A stretch of DNA of 64,000 nucleotides from an uncultured Clostridia bacterium (GTDB lineage Bacteria > Bacillota > Clostridia > TANB77 > CAG-508), in NCBI GenBank assembly GCA_944389125.1, contig CALXLF010000001.1:62001-126000 (forward strand), in the 5' to 3' direction. A model generated the notes under the pieces. It was not told where the DNA came from. It saw only the letters and a list, made by a program, of their open reading frames with translations, and ran no database searches. This document shows, piece by piece, positions 8,273 to 17,767 of this stretch (positions within the stretch are counted from its first letter, which is position 1; each line of letters opens with the position of its first letter). The position numbers were made by a program, and so were the translations under genes.

Positions 8273-9919
8273 TTAACTACTTACTGATACTACACATGTA
8301 TCTTTATATTCAGTTCCATCTATTAATTTAACTGTTATTGTTACTGTTGAAGTACCTGTCTTTAAAGCAGAGAATTCAAAATTTTGTGCAATTTCATTTT
8401 TTAAAATTTCTAATATTGCAGTATCACTTGATGTAATTTCAATATCTGATATCATAGAACTCGAAATATTACTATCTATTACATATGTTGGATTAATTTT
8501 TTCTCCAGCTTTCATTTGAATATCATCAATAGAAACACCTGTAACTGTTACTTCACTGTCTAGAGTAGTAAGCACTTTACCATCAAATAATATTTCACAA
8601 TTAATTGTAGCTTTTCCAAATCCTACTGAAGTTATTGTAGATTCAAATTGATTACTTGAATCATTTTCAATTGTCGCAACATCTGTATTAGAAGAACTCC
8701 AATTTATTTCAAATCTATCAATCTCTTCGTTAAATATTTCATCTATTGTAAGTTCTAATTTTTCAGTTTCATTTAATGAATTTAACATAACTTTTTCTAA
8801 ATTAAGAGAAGGATCAAATACATTTATTTCTACTTCTTTTGCAGCTCTTCCATTATTCTCTATTACAGTTAAGTAAACCTTACCCACATTTGTAGCTTCT
8901 ATTGAAATAGGATAAGCTTCAACAGAATGATTTATAATATTAGAAACACTAGCATCAATTCCGTCTCCTGTTTCAACTTTTGCAATTAACCTTAAATTTC
9001 CTGCATTTCCAAATTTTTTTGTATAAATAGTCGCTGAATCACCTTTTATAAAATTCAAAGTATTTATTTCATTGTAATTTGAAGAATCAAGTAAATCATA
9101 TATCTTTATATCAGTTAAATACACTGTTAAAGTCGCTGTTTTAGTAGTTGATACACCATAACTTGATATTGTTGCATCAATTTCAAATGCTATAGTTGTT
9201 GCATCTGTATTAGATTTACTTGTAATAATACCATTGTCTAAAGTAAAATAATTTTCATATCCACCAGTAGCAACTGAATAATCTATTTTTCTAGGTACAG
9301 CAACATTTCCATCTGATGTTTTAAAAGTCATATAATCTTGTAAATTAAGAGATGTTCCACCCATTGGCAAATAAATATCTCTTGTTGTTACAATATCTAC
9401 TGGATATTTTAAATTAGATTCTGTATCTTTATAATTTAATGGTAAAGTATAATATGTAGTTCCTTTTAAAGTAACACCACTAACATAATATATTGTATGA
9501 CTTTGTTCATTTATTATATATTGTCCATCATTTTCTAATGAAATATTATCAAATAATCCTAAATCCAAACAATAATAAACAGCTTGTCCAACTCCTGACT
9601 CATCATTATAATCATTTGGATTTACCAAACTATCTTGAGATATAAAAGTTCCTTCTTTAGTTACAAAGCTTATATTATCACTTAACTCTTCTCCAACAGT
9701 TATAGTAGCATATTCATCACTTACTGGTAATTTACCATTTTCCATATAATATACTGCAACTTGATCATTTAAAGTCCTAATATCATTATATAATTTATTT
9801 AAATCTCTGATTTTGATATTGGTATAAGCTGTATAAGTTAATGTTGATAATAGTATAAGCATTACTATAACAGTCATAACAACTGTAACCAAAGACATAC
9901 CTTTATTATTCTTTAACAT
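8273..9919 (-). CDS. prepilin-like protein with Ig-like domains
   Basis: The 548-aa product begins with a class III signal: short charged leader, then G|MSLVTVVMTVIVMLILL, the form cut by prepilin peptidase and methylated in type IV pilins and pseudopilins, here near residue 7. The hydrophobic helix is followed by an extended alpha segment (NKLYNDIRTLNDQVAVYY) as in pilins. From about residue 170 the protein is beta-rich with repeated Ser/Thr/Asp-containing strands resembling bacterial Ig-like (BIG2) domains, ending TGTSTVTITVKL. It is therefore probably a surface filament subunit or pilus-tip adhesin. Its neighbours are not a pilus operon, and no peptidase or ATPase gene lies in the window. 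It is much longer than an ordinary major pilin (about 150 aa). Confidence 0.7.
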   Translation of the reverse strand: MLKNNKGMSLVTVVMTVIVMLILLSTLTYTAYTNIKIRDLNKLYNDIRTLNDQVAVYYMENGKLPVSDEYATITVGEELSDNISFVTKEGTFISQDSLVNPNDYNDESGVGQAVYYCLDLGLFDNISLENDGQYIINEQSHTIYYVSGVTLKGTTYYTLPLNYKDTESNLKYPVDIVTTRDIYLPMGGTSLNLQDYMTFKTSDGNVAVPRKIDYSVATGGYENYFTLDNGIITSKSNTDATTIAFEIDATISSYGVSTTKTATLTVYLTDIKIYDLLDSSNYNEINTLNFIKGDSATIYTKKFGNAGNLRLIAKVETGDGIDASVSNIINHSVEAYPISIEATNVGKVYLTVIENNGRAAKEVEINVFDPSLNLEKVMLNSLNETEKLELTIDEIFNEEIDRFEINWSSSNTDVATIENDSSNQFESTITSVGFGKATINCEILFDGKVLTTLDSEVTVTGVSIDDIQMKAGEKINPTYVIDSNISSSMISDIEITSSDTAILEILKNEIAQNFEFSALKTGTSTVTITVKLIDGTEYKDTCVVSVSS

Positions 9920-10008
9920 CTAAGTACTTCCCCTTTATCACAAATTCAAAATAATTATATACTTAATGTTTTTTTATTTCAATATAATTTTAAAAAACAA
10001 CAAAAAAT

Positions 10009-10032
10009 AACCTACCTTTAAAAGGTAGATTA
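10009..10032 (-). terminator. rpmB terminator
   Basis: Minus-strand stem AATCTACC / GGTAGGTT with a short loop, followed by ATTTTTTG, directly after the rpmB stop. Confidence 0.75.
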
Positions 10033-10046
10033 TCTTCTATATTTTC

Positions 10047-10256
10047 TTATACATTTGCTCCAGCTCTTTTTATTTTTCCTGAACGCAAACATTTTGCACA
10101 AACTGACACCTTTTTAACTTCTCCGTTAATTTCTGCTTTAACAGTTCTTAAGTTTGGCTTTACTGGTTTTACAGTTCTTTTACTTATATGTGAACGTGTA
10201 ATACTAAGTTGATTTCCAAAAGATGTTTCTTTTCCACAAACTACGCATTTTGCCAT
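10047..10256 (-). CDS. rpmB: 50S ribosomal protein L28
   Basis: Large-subunit ribosomal protein. The 69-aa product has the L28 core (GNQLSITRSHISKRTVKPVKPNL) split over strands and two CxxC pairs (CVVC and CAKC), a zinc-ribbon version of the protein. GGAGGTG-type RBS lies upstream. It is a single-gene unit with its own terminator, as is common in Firmicutes. Confidence 0.93.
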   Translation of the reverse strand: MAKCVVCGKETSFGNQLSITRSHISKRTVKPVKPNLRTVKAEINGEVKKVSVCAKCLRSGKIKRAGANV

Positions 10257-10382
10257 GATTAAAGCACCTCCATATTCTTTAAAATAATAAACTGACTATT
10301 AGATAGTTTAACACAAATGATCGCAAAAGGCAAGTATTTTAAAGAATTTTTTTAGTATTTTAACATTTTTTTGAAACTAATA

Positions 10383-10925
10383 TTAATAATTTTCAGCTTT
10401 TATTTCAAAAAATGATTTTGGATGGCTACAAACTGGGCAAATTTCAGGAGCATCTTTTCCTACTACGATATGTCCACAGTTTCTGCATTTCCAAATTTTA
10501 TCTCCATCTTTACTAAATACTAATCCATTTTCAACATTATCTAATAATTTTAAATATCTTTCTTCATGTTCTTTTTCTATTTTTCCAACAGCTTCAAATA
10601 GATATGCAATTTTATCAAATCCTTCTTCTTTGGCTTCTTTTGCCATTCTGTCATACATATCTGTCCATTCGTAATTTTCTCCTTCAGCTGCTGATTTTAA
10701 ATTTTCCTCAGTAGATTTTAAATCTCCACCTTCTAATAATTTAAACCAAAGTTTTGCATGTTCTTTTTCATTAGCTGCAGTTTCCTCAAATATTGCAGCT
10801 ATTTGCTCATATCCATCTTTTCTAGCTTTGCTAGCAAAATATGTATATTTATTTCTTGCTTGTGATTCTCCTGCAAAAGCCTCTCTTAAATTTGCTTCTG
10901 TTTTTGTACCTTTTAATTCTTTCAT
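10383..10925 (-). CDS. rubrerythrin
   Basis: Non-haem di-iron peroxidase that reduces hydrogen peroxide in anaerobes. The 180-aa product has an N-terminal ferritin-like four-helix domain with Glu and ExxH iron ligands ([10 protein letters not shown] near residue 53, [12 protein letters not shown] near residue 118) and a C-terminal rubredoxin-like domain with two CxxC knuckles (CRNCGH and CPVCSH). This is the classical rubrerythrin order. Its presence supports an anaerobic or microaerobic host. It is flanked by a hairpin toward pyk and is probably monocistronic. Confidence 0.93.
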   Translation of the reverse strand: MKELKGTKTEANLREAFAGESQARNKYTYFASKARKDGYEQIAAIFEETAANEKEHAKLWFKLLEGGDLKSTEENLKSAAEGENYEWTDMYDRMAKEAKEEGFDKIAYLFEAVGKIEKEHEERYLKLLDNVENGLVFSKDGDKIWKCRNCGHIVVGKDAPEICPVCSHPKSFFEIKAENY

Positions 10926-10954
10926 AATTAAACCTCCCTTTTTTTATTAGTTTA

Positions 10955-10992
10955 ATAGGGCCTTAAAATTTGTTCCATTTTAAGGTCCATTA
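10955..10992 (-). terminator. hairpin after pyk
   Basis: GACCTTAAAAT and ATTTTAAGGCC form a long AT-rich stem in the pyk-rubrerythrin gap. No strong T run follows on the minus strand, so it may be an inefficient terminator or an mRNA end structure. Confidence 0.5.
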
Positions 10993-10999
10993 ATTTCTA

Positions 11000-12436
11000 T
11001 TAAATTTCTACATATCCACCAATAACTTTACTGCTTGAAACATTTGAAACATAGTTATGTCCACCAACAACAACTACTTTATCACCTTTTTCAAGAATTC
11101 CCTTATTTTTTAATTTATCAATTCCTTTTTCAACTGTTTCATCAATTGTGCTTTGTTTTTCAATATATACTGGATGAACATTCCAAGCTAAAGCTAATTG
11201 ACGGAAAGTTCTTTTATTATCTGTAATTGCTAAAACTGGGCATCCTACTCCCATTCCAGCTAAACGTCTAGGTGTATCACCTGTATTTGTATAACAAACT
11301 ATTGCATCAGCACCAACATTTTTGGCTATAACACTTGTTGAATATGCAATATTATCATCTAAAGTCTCTAATTTGATATTTCCATTTTGATCAAATCTCT
11401 TCCAATAATTTATTGTTGGCTCAACTTTTTTAGCTATTTTATCCATTGTTTTAATACATTCTAATGGATATTTACCCATTGCACATTCACCAGAAAGCAT
11501 GATAGCACTTGTTCTATCATATATAGCATTTGCAACATCAGAAGCTTCTGCTCTAGTTGGTAATGGATTATATGTCATAGACTCTAACATTTGTGTTGCT
11601 GTAATTGCTGGTTTATTTAAATTATTACACATTTTTATAATTTTCTTTTGAATGATAGGTGGTTCAGTTAAGTCTGTTTCAGTTGCCATATCACCACGAG
11701 CTATCATTTGAGCATCAGCTTCTTTAATGATATCATCTAAGTTTGATAAACCTTCAACATTTTCAACCTTAGTCATTATCATAATATCTTTTCCACCGTT
11801 TTCATCTAGAACTTTTCTAACTTGTCTTATATCATCTAAGTTTCTTGCAAATGAAATTGCAACAAAATCATATTCATGTTCACAAGCTGTTTTTAAATCA
11901 TTTATATCTTTTTCTTTAAGAGCTGGTAAACGTACTATAGTTCCAGGTAAATTCATTGTTTTTCTACTTCCTAATGGATTTCCATGAACAACAGTACAAT
12001 GAATATCTTTATTGATTATTTCATCAACTCTTAATTCTATTGCTCCATCATCTATTAATATTTTAGTTCCTGGAACAACGTCTTTATATAATTCTTTATA
12101 TGATACAGACACTCTATCTTTATCACCAATTATATCATCGTTAACCAATTCAAATTTTTGCCCATCTTCTAGCATAATTTTTTCATTTTTTCCAGTAACT
12201 AACATACCTGTTCTGATTTCAGGACCTTGCATATCAAGAATCATTGGGATTGGTAAATCCATTTCTTCTCTTAATCTAATAATTTCATTTGTTTTCCATT
12301 CTTGTTCATCATAACTTCCATGTGAATAATTAATTCTACAAACATTTAATCCTGCATTGAATAAATCTTTAAGAATTCCTTCACTAGCTGGTCCAATTGT
12401 TCCTACAATCTTTGTTTTTCTTAAATCAGTTTTCAT
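11000..12436 (-). CDS. pyk: pyruvate kinase
   Basis: Last step of glycolysis: phosphoenolpyruvate plus ADP to pyruvate plus ATP. The 478-aa product contains the family start (KTKIVGTIGPAS), the metal/substrate segment with MIARGDM, the active-site stretch KPAITATQMLESM and SGECAMGKYPLE, and a C-terminal allosteric domain (ADAIVCYTNTGDTPRRLA). It lacks the extra C-terminal PEP-utiliser-like domain of Bacillus enzymes. The ATG gives MKTDLRKTKIVG, preceded by GGAGGGT. Monocistronic appearance: about 120 bases upstream without a gene. Confidence 0.95.
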   Translation of the reverse strand: MKTDLRKTKIVGTIGPASEGILKDLFNAGLNVCRINYSHGSYDEQEWKTNEIIRLREEMDLPIPMILDMQGPEIRTGMLVTGKNEKIMLEDGQKFELVNDDIIGDKDRVSVSYKELYKDVVPGTKILIDDGAIELRVDEIINKDIHCTVVHGNPLGSRKTMNLPGTIVRLPALKEKDINDLKTACEHEYDFVAISFARNLDDIRQVRKVLDENGGKDIMIMTKVENVEGLSNLDDIIKEADAQMIARGDMATETDLTEPPIIQKKIIKMCNNLNKPAITATQMLESMTYNPLPTRAEASDVANAIYDRTSAIMLSGECAMGKYPLECIKTMDKIAKKVEPTINYWKRFDQNGNIKLETLDDNIAYSTSVIAKNVGADAIVCYTNTGDTPRRLAGMGVGCPVLAITDNKRTFRQLALAWNVHPVYIEKQSTIDETVEKGIDKLKNKGILEKGDKVVVVGGHNYVSNVSSSKVIGGYVEI

Positions 12437-12556
12437 TTTTTATTTACCCTCCATATTCTTTGCTTTTTTCTTTTATTTTTAGCCTATAGTAGTATATCAA
12501 AAAATATAATTTAATTCAATACCATTTTGAAAATATTTTGTTTTTCTAAAAAAGTG

Positions 12557-12967
12557 TTATTTTACTTTTTCTGGATCTTTAATTTTAGATAAAATATATT
12601 TATAAATTCTTGATACTTCCTTTTCATCTTCTGATCTATAAATAGTAATTTTGTATGGTTTTTCATTTTCTTTAGTATAAAAATATATAACATTTTTCTT
12701 TTTTTCAGCTCTATATATTTTTTTCCATTCTATATAACCATACTTTTTATTAGATATTCCCTTACTTGTTATATGTGTTACATCATAATTTAAATAATCA
12801 AAAATAAAATATACTACAAACATTATACATGTTTGAATTATAAGCTCTGTATTTGATATAATTATTCCCAAAATTGCTAAAAATATTGCATACAATATAA
12901 TTATTAAATTTAAGATCTCTAATGCTTCTGAAAGTTTCGTTTTTATAGACATATTTGTATTATCCAT
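12557..12967 (-). CDS. small two-helix membrane protein
   Basis: Not firmly recognised. The 136-aa product has two hydrophobic helices (about residues 20-40 and 45-62) followed by a soluble C-terminal part with the order strand-turn-strand (DVTHITSKGISNKKYG, then IEWKKIYRAEKKKN, then YKITIYRSEDEKE). That layout is typical of small membrane proteins with a PH-like domain such as YcxB-type or DUF5673-type proteins, which is only a suggestion. The ATG at 12967 is used because AAAGGAG lies just before it. It is 23 bases downstream of rlmB and probably shares its transcript. Confidence 0.65.
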   Translation of the reverse strand: MDNTNMSIKTKLSEALEILNLIIILYAIFLAILGIIISNTELIIQTCIMFVVYFIFDYLNYDVTHITSKGISNKKYGYIEWKKIYRAEKKKNVIYFYTKENEKPYKITIYRSEDEKEVSRIYKYILSKIKDPEKVK

Positions 12968-12990
12968 CAATTCTTCTCCTTTGTACTTTG

Positions 12991-13881
12991 TTATCTTTTA
13001 TTTAATCTTTGTTTTACCGCTTCATAAATAATTATTCCACTTGAAACTGATGCATTTAAAGATGTAATTTTTCCAAACATTGGAATTTTTACTAATATAT
13101 CCGCATTTTTCTTAACTAAATCACTCATTCCAAAGCCTTCACTTCCAATTACTATTGCAATAGATCCTGTTAAATCTTGATTATAATACTCTATTTTAGC
13201 TTCCCCATCTGTTCCAATTATCCATATGCCTTGTTCTTTAAGATATCTTATTGTTTCATTTATATTATTTGCTCTTGCAATCTTGACATAAGCTGTCGCA
13301 CCTGCTGATACTTTAACTACTGTACTGTTTACAGCTGCTGCTCTTCTTTTTGGAATAATAATTCCATGAACTCCTGCTGTTTCAGCAGTTCTTATTATTG
13401 CACCTAAATTATGAACGTCTTCTATTCCATCTAATATTAAAATAAATGGATCTTCATTTTTGGATTTAGCATAATCTAATATATCTTCTACTTCACAATA
13501 ATTAAAAGGTGGAACAACAGCTACAACTCCTTGGTGATTTTCTGCCATAAAATCTAATTTTGATTTTGGAACTTCTACTAAAACAATTTTTTTCTCTCTA
13601 CTTCTTGCAATTATCTCTGAAATAGAACCATGTTTTTCACCTTGTTCTATAAAAATTTTATTAATGTCTTTATCTGATTTTAATAATTCTAAAACTGCAT
13701 TTCTACCTGCAACTATATCTTCATATGACTTTTCTTCATTTTTTTGAACTTGTCTATCTATATTTTGAATATTTTTATTATTATGTGTTCTTTTATTTTT
13801 CTTCTTATTTAAAAACTTTTCTTCTTTCTCTCTATTTATTCTTGCTTTTCTTGATTGTTTTGCTCTATAACTTTCTCTCAT
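12991..13881 (-). CDS. rlmB: 23S rRNA (guanosine 2'-O)-methyltransferase RlmB/TrmH family
   Basis: SPOUT-class RNA methyltransferase, expected to methylate the 2'-O of G2251 in 23S rRNA using S-adenosylmethionine. The 296-aa product has a Lys/Arg-rich N-terminal extension (residues 1-50), a substrate-binding domain (YEDIVAGRNAVLELL), and the SPOUT trefoil-knot motifs NLGAIIRTAETAGVHG, IVIGSEGFGMS and IPMFGKITSLNASVS. It lies 15 bases downstream of lepA in a translation-related operon. The Lys-rich extension is longer than in Bacillus RlmB and the exact target base is inferred from family only. Confidence 0.88.
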   Translation of the reverse strand: MRESYRAKQSRKARINREKEEKFLNKKKNKRTHNNKNIQNIDRQVQKNEEKSYEDIVAGRNAVLELLKSDKDINKIFIEQGEKHGSISEIIARSREKKIVLVEVPKSKLDFMAENHQGVVAVVPPFNYCEVEDILDYAKSKNEDPFILILDGIEDVHNLGAIIRTAETAGVHGIIIPKRRAAAVNSTVVKVSAGATAYVKIARANNINETIRYLKEQGIWIIGTDGEAKIEYYNQDLTGSIAIVIGSEGFGMSDLVKKNADILVKIPMFGKITSLNASVSSGIIIYEAVKQRLNKR

Positions 13882-13896
13882 AAAAACCTCTCTTCA

Positions 13897-15712
13897 TTAT
13901 TTATCATCATTAAGCTTAAGGACTGCCAAAAATGCCTCTTGAGGAACCTCAACATTTCCTATTTGACGCATCTTCTTCTTTCCTTTCTTTTGTTTTTCCA
14001 AAAGCTTTTTCTTTCTCGTTATATCTCCACCATAGCATTTAGCTAAAACATCTTTCCTCATTGCTGATAAAGTCTCTCTTGCTATTATCTTTCCTCCTAC
14101 CACAGCTTGAATTGGTATTTCAAACAATTGTCTTGGAATATATTTTTTTAACTTTTCAGCCATTTTCTTTCCTCTTTCATAAGCTGAATCTTTGTGTACT
14201 ATAAATGAAAGAGCGTCAACAGATTCATTATTTATATGTATATCTAATTTTACTAAATCTGCTCTTTTATATTCTTTAAACTCATAATCTACAGAGGCAT
14301 ATCCTTTAGTTTTAGATTTTAAACAATCAAAGAAATCATATATAATTTCATTTAATGGTAAATCATACACAAGTGTAACTCTATTTTCGTCTAAATATCT
14401 CATATCAACATAGATACCTCTTCTATTTTGACATACTTCCATAACATTTCCAACAAATTCTTTTGGAATCATTATTTCGGCTTTCATTATTGGTTCTTCA
14501 ATATAACTAATTTCAGTCTGTGGTGGTAAATCAGATGGATTATATACATCTAAAACTTGTCCATCGGTTTTATGTACTTTATAAATAACAGATGGAGCTG
14601 TTGTAATTAATCCTAAATCAAATTCTCTTTCTATTCTTTCTATTATAATCTCTAAATGTAAAAGCCCTAAAAAGCCACATCTGAAACCAAATCCTAAAGC
14701 AGCTGAAGTCTCTGGTTCATATTCAAGTGATGCATCATTTAATTTCAATTTTTCTAATGCTTCTTTTAAATTTTCGTATTCACTTCCATCTATAGGATAA
14801 ATTCCACAATAAACCATAGAATTAGCTTTCTTGTAGCCTGGTAAAGGTTTATCTGCTGGATCTTTTTTATGAGTTATTGTATCACCAACATGAAGGTCTG
14901 AAACAGTTTTAACACTTGCTGCAACATAACCAACTTCGCCGGCTTCTAATTTTTCTGCTGGAATAAAAGTTCCTGCTCCAAAATATCCTACTTCTGTTAC
15001 AGTAAAAGTCTTTTTAGTTGCCATAAATAGAATCTCATCATTTGGCTTAATTGTACCATTCTTAACTCTTATAAAACTTAAAGCTCCTTTATAATTGTCA
15101 TAAAAGGAATCAAATATTAAACATTGTAATTTTCCATCTGGATCACCAGAAGGAGCTGGAATATCTTTTACAATTCTTTCCAATACTTCATCAACATTAA
15201 GCCCAGTTTTAGCAGAAATGCAAGGTGCATCTTCAGCTGGAATTCCTATAATATCTTCTATCTCTTTTTTTACTTCTTCAGGTCTAGCATTTGGAAGATC
15301 TACTTTATTTATTACAGGAATTATCTCTAAATTATCATCTATAGCTAAATATACATTTGCTAAAGTTTGAGCTTCAACTCCTTGTGTACTATCTACAACT
15401 AAAATTGCTCCTTCACATGCTGCTAAACTCCTTGATACTTCATAATTAAAATCTACATGTCCTGGTGTATCAATCAAATTAAATATATACGTTTTTCCAT
15501 CTTTTGCTTTATAATTCATTTTAACTGCCTGAGATTTAATTGTTATACCTCTTTCGCGTTCTATATCCATATTATCTAAAACTTGGCTTTCCATCTCTCG
15601 TTTATCTAAAGCACCAGTCATTTCTATCATTCTATCTGCTAATGTTGATTTACCATGATCTATATGTGCAATAATACTAAAATTTCTAATCAATTCTTGT
15701 TTATTTCCGCAT
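13897..15712 (-). CDS. lepA: elongation factor 4 (LepA), frameshift at codon 2
   Basis: Ribosomal GTPase that back-translocates or assists ribosome assembly. The 604-aa product has G1 [10 protein letters not shown]3 DTPGH, G4 NKVD, and the LepA C-terminal domain ([25 protein letters not shown]). The only ATG with a good RBS (GGAGG 4 bases upstream) is at 15712, but it reads ATG CGG AAA TAA, a three-codon peptide. Skipping the C gives ATG GGA AAT AAA CAA GAA TTG ATT AGA AAT, that is [14 protein letters not shown], which matches the usual length and content of LepA N-termini. The alternative TTG start at 15693 has no RBS. Operon lepA-rlmB-12557. Confidence 0.92.
15707..15709 (-). other. CGG +1 frameshift site 6 (lepA codon 2)
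   Basis: CGG follows the start codon directly, so the P-site holds initiator tRNA on ATG. Skipping C15709 opens GGA AAT AAA CAA and joins to LepA; reading on gives AAA TAA stop. This site speaks against a mechanism in which an elongator tRNA slips in the P site. Confidence 0.82.
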
Positions 15713-15842
15713 ATTTCCTCCGAAATATAAAATAATTTTTTACGTAGGATATTATATCACAACCAAAAAACTCAAGCAATACTTTATTGATAGAATTAAA
15801 CTTCAAAGAGTAAATTTCAAGATTATTTTAAAGCAAAAAAAA

Positions 15843-15862
15843 TCTCCCATTTGGGAGAAATT
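15843..15862 (-). terminator. acpP terminator
   Basis: TCTCCCATTTGGGAGA is a self-complementary stem with T run on the minus strand, just after the acpP stop. Confidence 0.85.
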
Positions 15863-15867
15863 TTATT

Positions 15868-16107
15868 TTATACATGTTCTTTAATGTATTCTACTACATC
15901 ACTAACTGTAACAACTTTTTCTGCGTCACTATCAGGAATTTCCATATCAAACTCTTCTTCTAAGGCCATAACCAATTCTACTATATCAAGAGAATCTGCT
16001 CCTAAATCATCTATAAAAGATGCATCCATAGTTACAGCTGAATCAGCTACACCTAATTGATTTACGATAATTCCTTTTACTTTTTCGAAAACTTCCTCAG
16101 TATTCAT
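15868..16107 (-). CDS. acpP: acyl carrier protein
   Basis: Carries growing acyl chains in type II fatty-acid synthesis through a 4'-phosphopantetheine on serine. The 79-aa product has the attachment motif [15 protein letters not shown] with Ser near residue 39 and the usual four-helix acidic sequence ([14 protein letters not shown]). GGAGG RBS upstream. A gap of about 160 bases with its own promoter separates it from plsX, and a strong terminator follows. Confidence 0.96.
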   Translation of the reverse strand: MNTEEVFEKVKGIIVNQLGVADSAVTMDASFIDDLGADSLDIVELVMALEEEFDMEIPDSDAEKVVTVSDVVEYIKEHV

Positions 16108-16173
16108 TTTTTATGTACCTCCTTTAGTTTTAGATAAAATATTTTTATCACAACTTAAAAACTTTATATTCTA

Positions 16174-16202
16174 TTTTTAATATATATTGATTAAATTGTC
16201 AA
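16174..16202 (-). promoter_or_regulatory. acpP promoter candidate
   Basis: Minus-strand TTGACA (16197-16202), 17-base spacer and TAAAAA (16174-16179). The -35 is perfect and the -10 is weak; about 70 bases before the acpP start. Confidence 0.5.
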
Positions 16203-16269
16203 GTTTTTTTTAATAATTTTATGATTTTTCTTAAAATTCCTTGATTTTAACACTTCTATAGCAATTTTT

Positions 16270-17316
16270 TTATTGTGACTGTAAAGTCGAATTCTTATAT
16301 TCCAAAAAATCTTTAGTCATTTTTTCAACTGAATTTCCTTTTGCAAATTCTTCTGCTTGTTTTAATGTATAGTAAAAAACAAGATCATCACTGCTTCCAT
16401 GAGCTTTTAAAACAGGTCTTTTAACTCCTAAAAATGGCGCTCCACCATAAATTTTATAATCTGCTTTTCTTTTAAATTCGTTTATACCTGGTAAAGATGG
16501 AACTGCACAAATAGTACGAAATACATTTTTAGTTAAACTATCTGTTAAAGTCTTTTTTACAAACTTTCCTATTCCTTCAACAGATTTTAATAAAACATTT
16601 CCTGTAAAGCCATCACATATAAGTGCATCTACTTCACCTAAGAAACAATCTCTAGGTTCGACATTTCCTAAAAAATTTATATTATATTCTTCTGATTTTT
16701 CTTTTAACAATTTATATGATTCTTTAGTTAGTTCATTTCCCTTTGTTTCTTCTGTTCCAATATTTAATAAACCTATTTTTGGTCTTTCAATTCCAAAAGT
16801 ATTACGTAGATATATTGTTGACATTTGTGCAAATTGTAATAAATTTATTGGTTTACAATTTGTATTTGCTCCAGCATCCATTAAAAGTAATCCTTTCACT
16901 CCATCTGCAGGAAGCATTGCTGCAATAGCAGGTCTATCAACACCTCTTATTCTACCAACTAATAGAGTAGCTCCTGTAAGTAATGCACCAGAATTTCCTG
17001 CTGAAACAAAAACATCGCCTTCTTCTGATTTTAACATATTAAATCCTACAACCATTGAAGAATCTTTTTTATGTCTTATAGCTATTGTAGGTATATCATC
17101 CATTAATATTTGTTCACTTGCATGTTTAATAGATATATTTTTAGCAACATCTGAAATATTATCTTTTCCAAAAAACTCTTTAGATTTTTTTCGTATAACT
17201 TCTTGATCTCCTATTAAAATAATTTGTGAACTTATTTCTTTAGAAGCTAATACTGCACCTTTAATAGTTGCATCAGGTGCATTATCTCCTCCCATTGCAT
17301 CTAATAGTATTCTCAA
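16270..17316 (-). CDS. plsX: phosphate acyltransferase PlsX
   Basis: Makes acyl-phosphate from acyl-ACP for phosphatidic acid synthesis at the membrane. The 348-aa product starts MRILLDAMGGDNAP, contains SAGNSGALLTGATLLVGRI and ends with the C-terminal APFLGVKRPVLKAHGSSD segment of PlsX. It lies upstream of acpP, the usual lipid-gene pairing in Firmicutes. GGAGG RBS and a consensus promoter at 17441-17469 precede it. Confidence 0.96.
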   Translation of the reverse strand: MRILLDAMGGDNAPDATIKGAVLASKEISSQIILIGDQEVIRKKSKEFFGKDNISDVAKNISIKHASEQILMDDIPTIAIRHKKDSSMVVGFNMLKSEEGDVFVSAGNSGALLTGATLLVGRIRGVDRPAIAAMLPADGVKGLLLMDAGANTNCKPINLLQFAQMSTIYLRNTFGIERPKIGLLNIGTEETKGNELTKESYKLLKEKSEEYNINFLGNVEPRDCFLGEVDALICDGFTGNVLLKSVEGIGKFVKKTLTDSLTKNVFRTICAVPSLPGINEFKRKADYKIYGGAPFLGVKRPVLKAHGSSDDLVFYYTLKQAEEFAKGNSVEKMTKDFLEYKNSTLQSQ

Positions 17317-17440
17317 AATCTTATCCTCCTAAATTATGTATATTAAAATGTCTTATCCTATTTTATTTACTTTTAGTAAAAAAATCAATACTTTTCTAAA
17401 AAATAATCTAAAATTAAGTTTAATAAATTTTTACAATAAA

Positions 17441-17469
17441 ATTATATACTTAACAATTATTAAATTCAA
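17441..17469 (-). promoter_or_regulatory. plsX promoter
   Basis: Minus-strand TTGAAT (17464-17469), 17-base spacer and TATAAT (17441-17446), about 125 bases before the plsX start. The stretch 17317-17440 is AT-rich leader without a gene; no FapR-type site was recognised. Confidence 0.65.
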
Positions 17470-17494
17470 TATAAAAGTTTGATTATTTAAAAAA

Positions 17495-17523
17495 AGAACC
17501 GCAGGGAGCAGTAATGCAGTTCT
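17495..17523 (-). terminator. terminator of the 55-aa gene
   Basis: Minus-strand AGAACTGCA / TGCGGTTCT stem followed by TTTTTTT, just after the 17535 stop. Confidence 0.8.
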
Positions 17524-17534
17524 AACAAAATTAT

Positions 17535-17702
17535 TTATTTTTTTATCATAGCTTGACAATATCTGAATTCATGTGTCTCTGAATCTATAGGAACAAAAGT
17601 ACATGAAACTCCGCCTTGAAGTTCCCATCCTTCTTTTAAAAATTTATTAACAGCCTCTTCTAATTTCCAAAAAGAACTACAAACAACAACTTTATATTCC
17701 AT
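17535..17702 (-). CDS. small protein of DUF1737-like type
   Basis: A 55-aa product beginning MEYKVVVCSSFWKLEEAVN, then FLKEGWELQGGVSCT and a Tyr/Cys C-terminus. The pattern 'YKVV...L...VN.FL.EGWELQGGV' is that of the small DUF1737 family, of unknown function. The ATG at 17702 has GGAGAT 7 bases before it; a longer in-frame reading to 17795 runs into the end of the IS200 element and is not used. Its upstream region is therefore the insertion junction, so its native promoter may have been displaced. Confidence 0.7.
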   Translation of the reverse strand: MEYKVVVCSSFWKLEEAVNKFLKEGWELQGGVSCTFVPIDSETHEFRYCQAMIKK

Positions 17703-17767
17703 AATATCTCCTGTCTCTGCTCCCATCACTAAGTTTATTGCTACATTTAAATTATAGCATATAATTA

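Noticed and set aside
13897..15693. lepA start at the TTG near 15693
   Set aside because: No RBS before it, and the N-terminus would lack the usual residues before IRNFSII.
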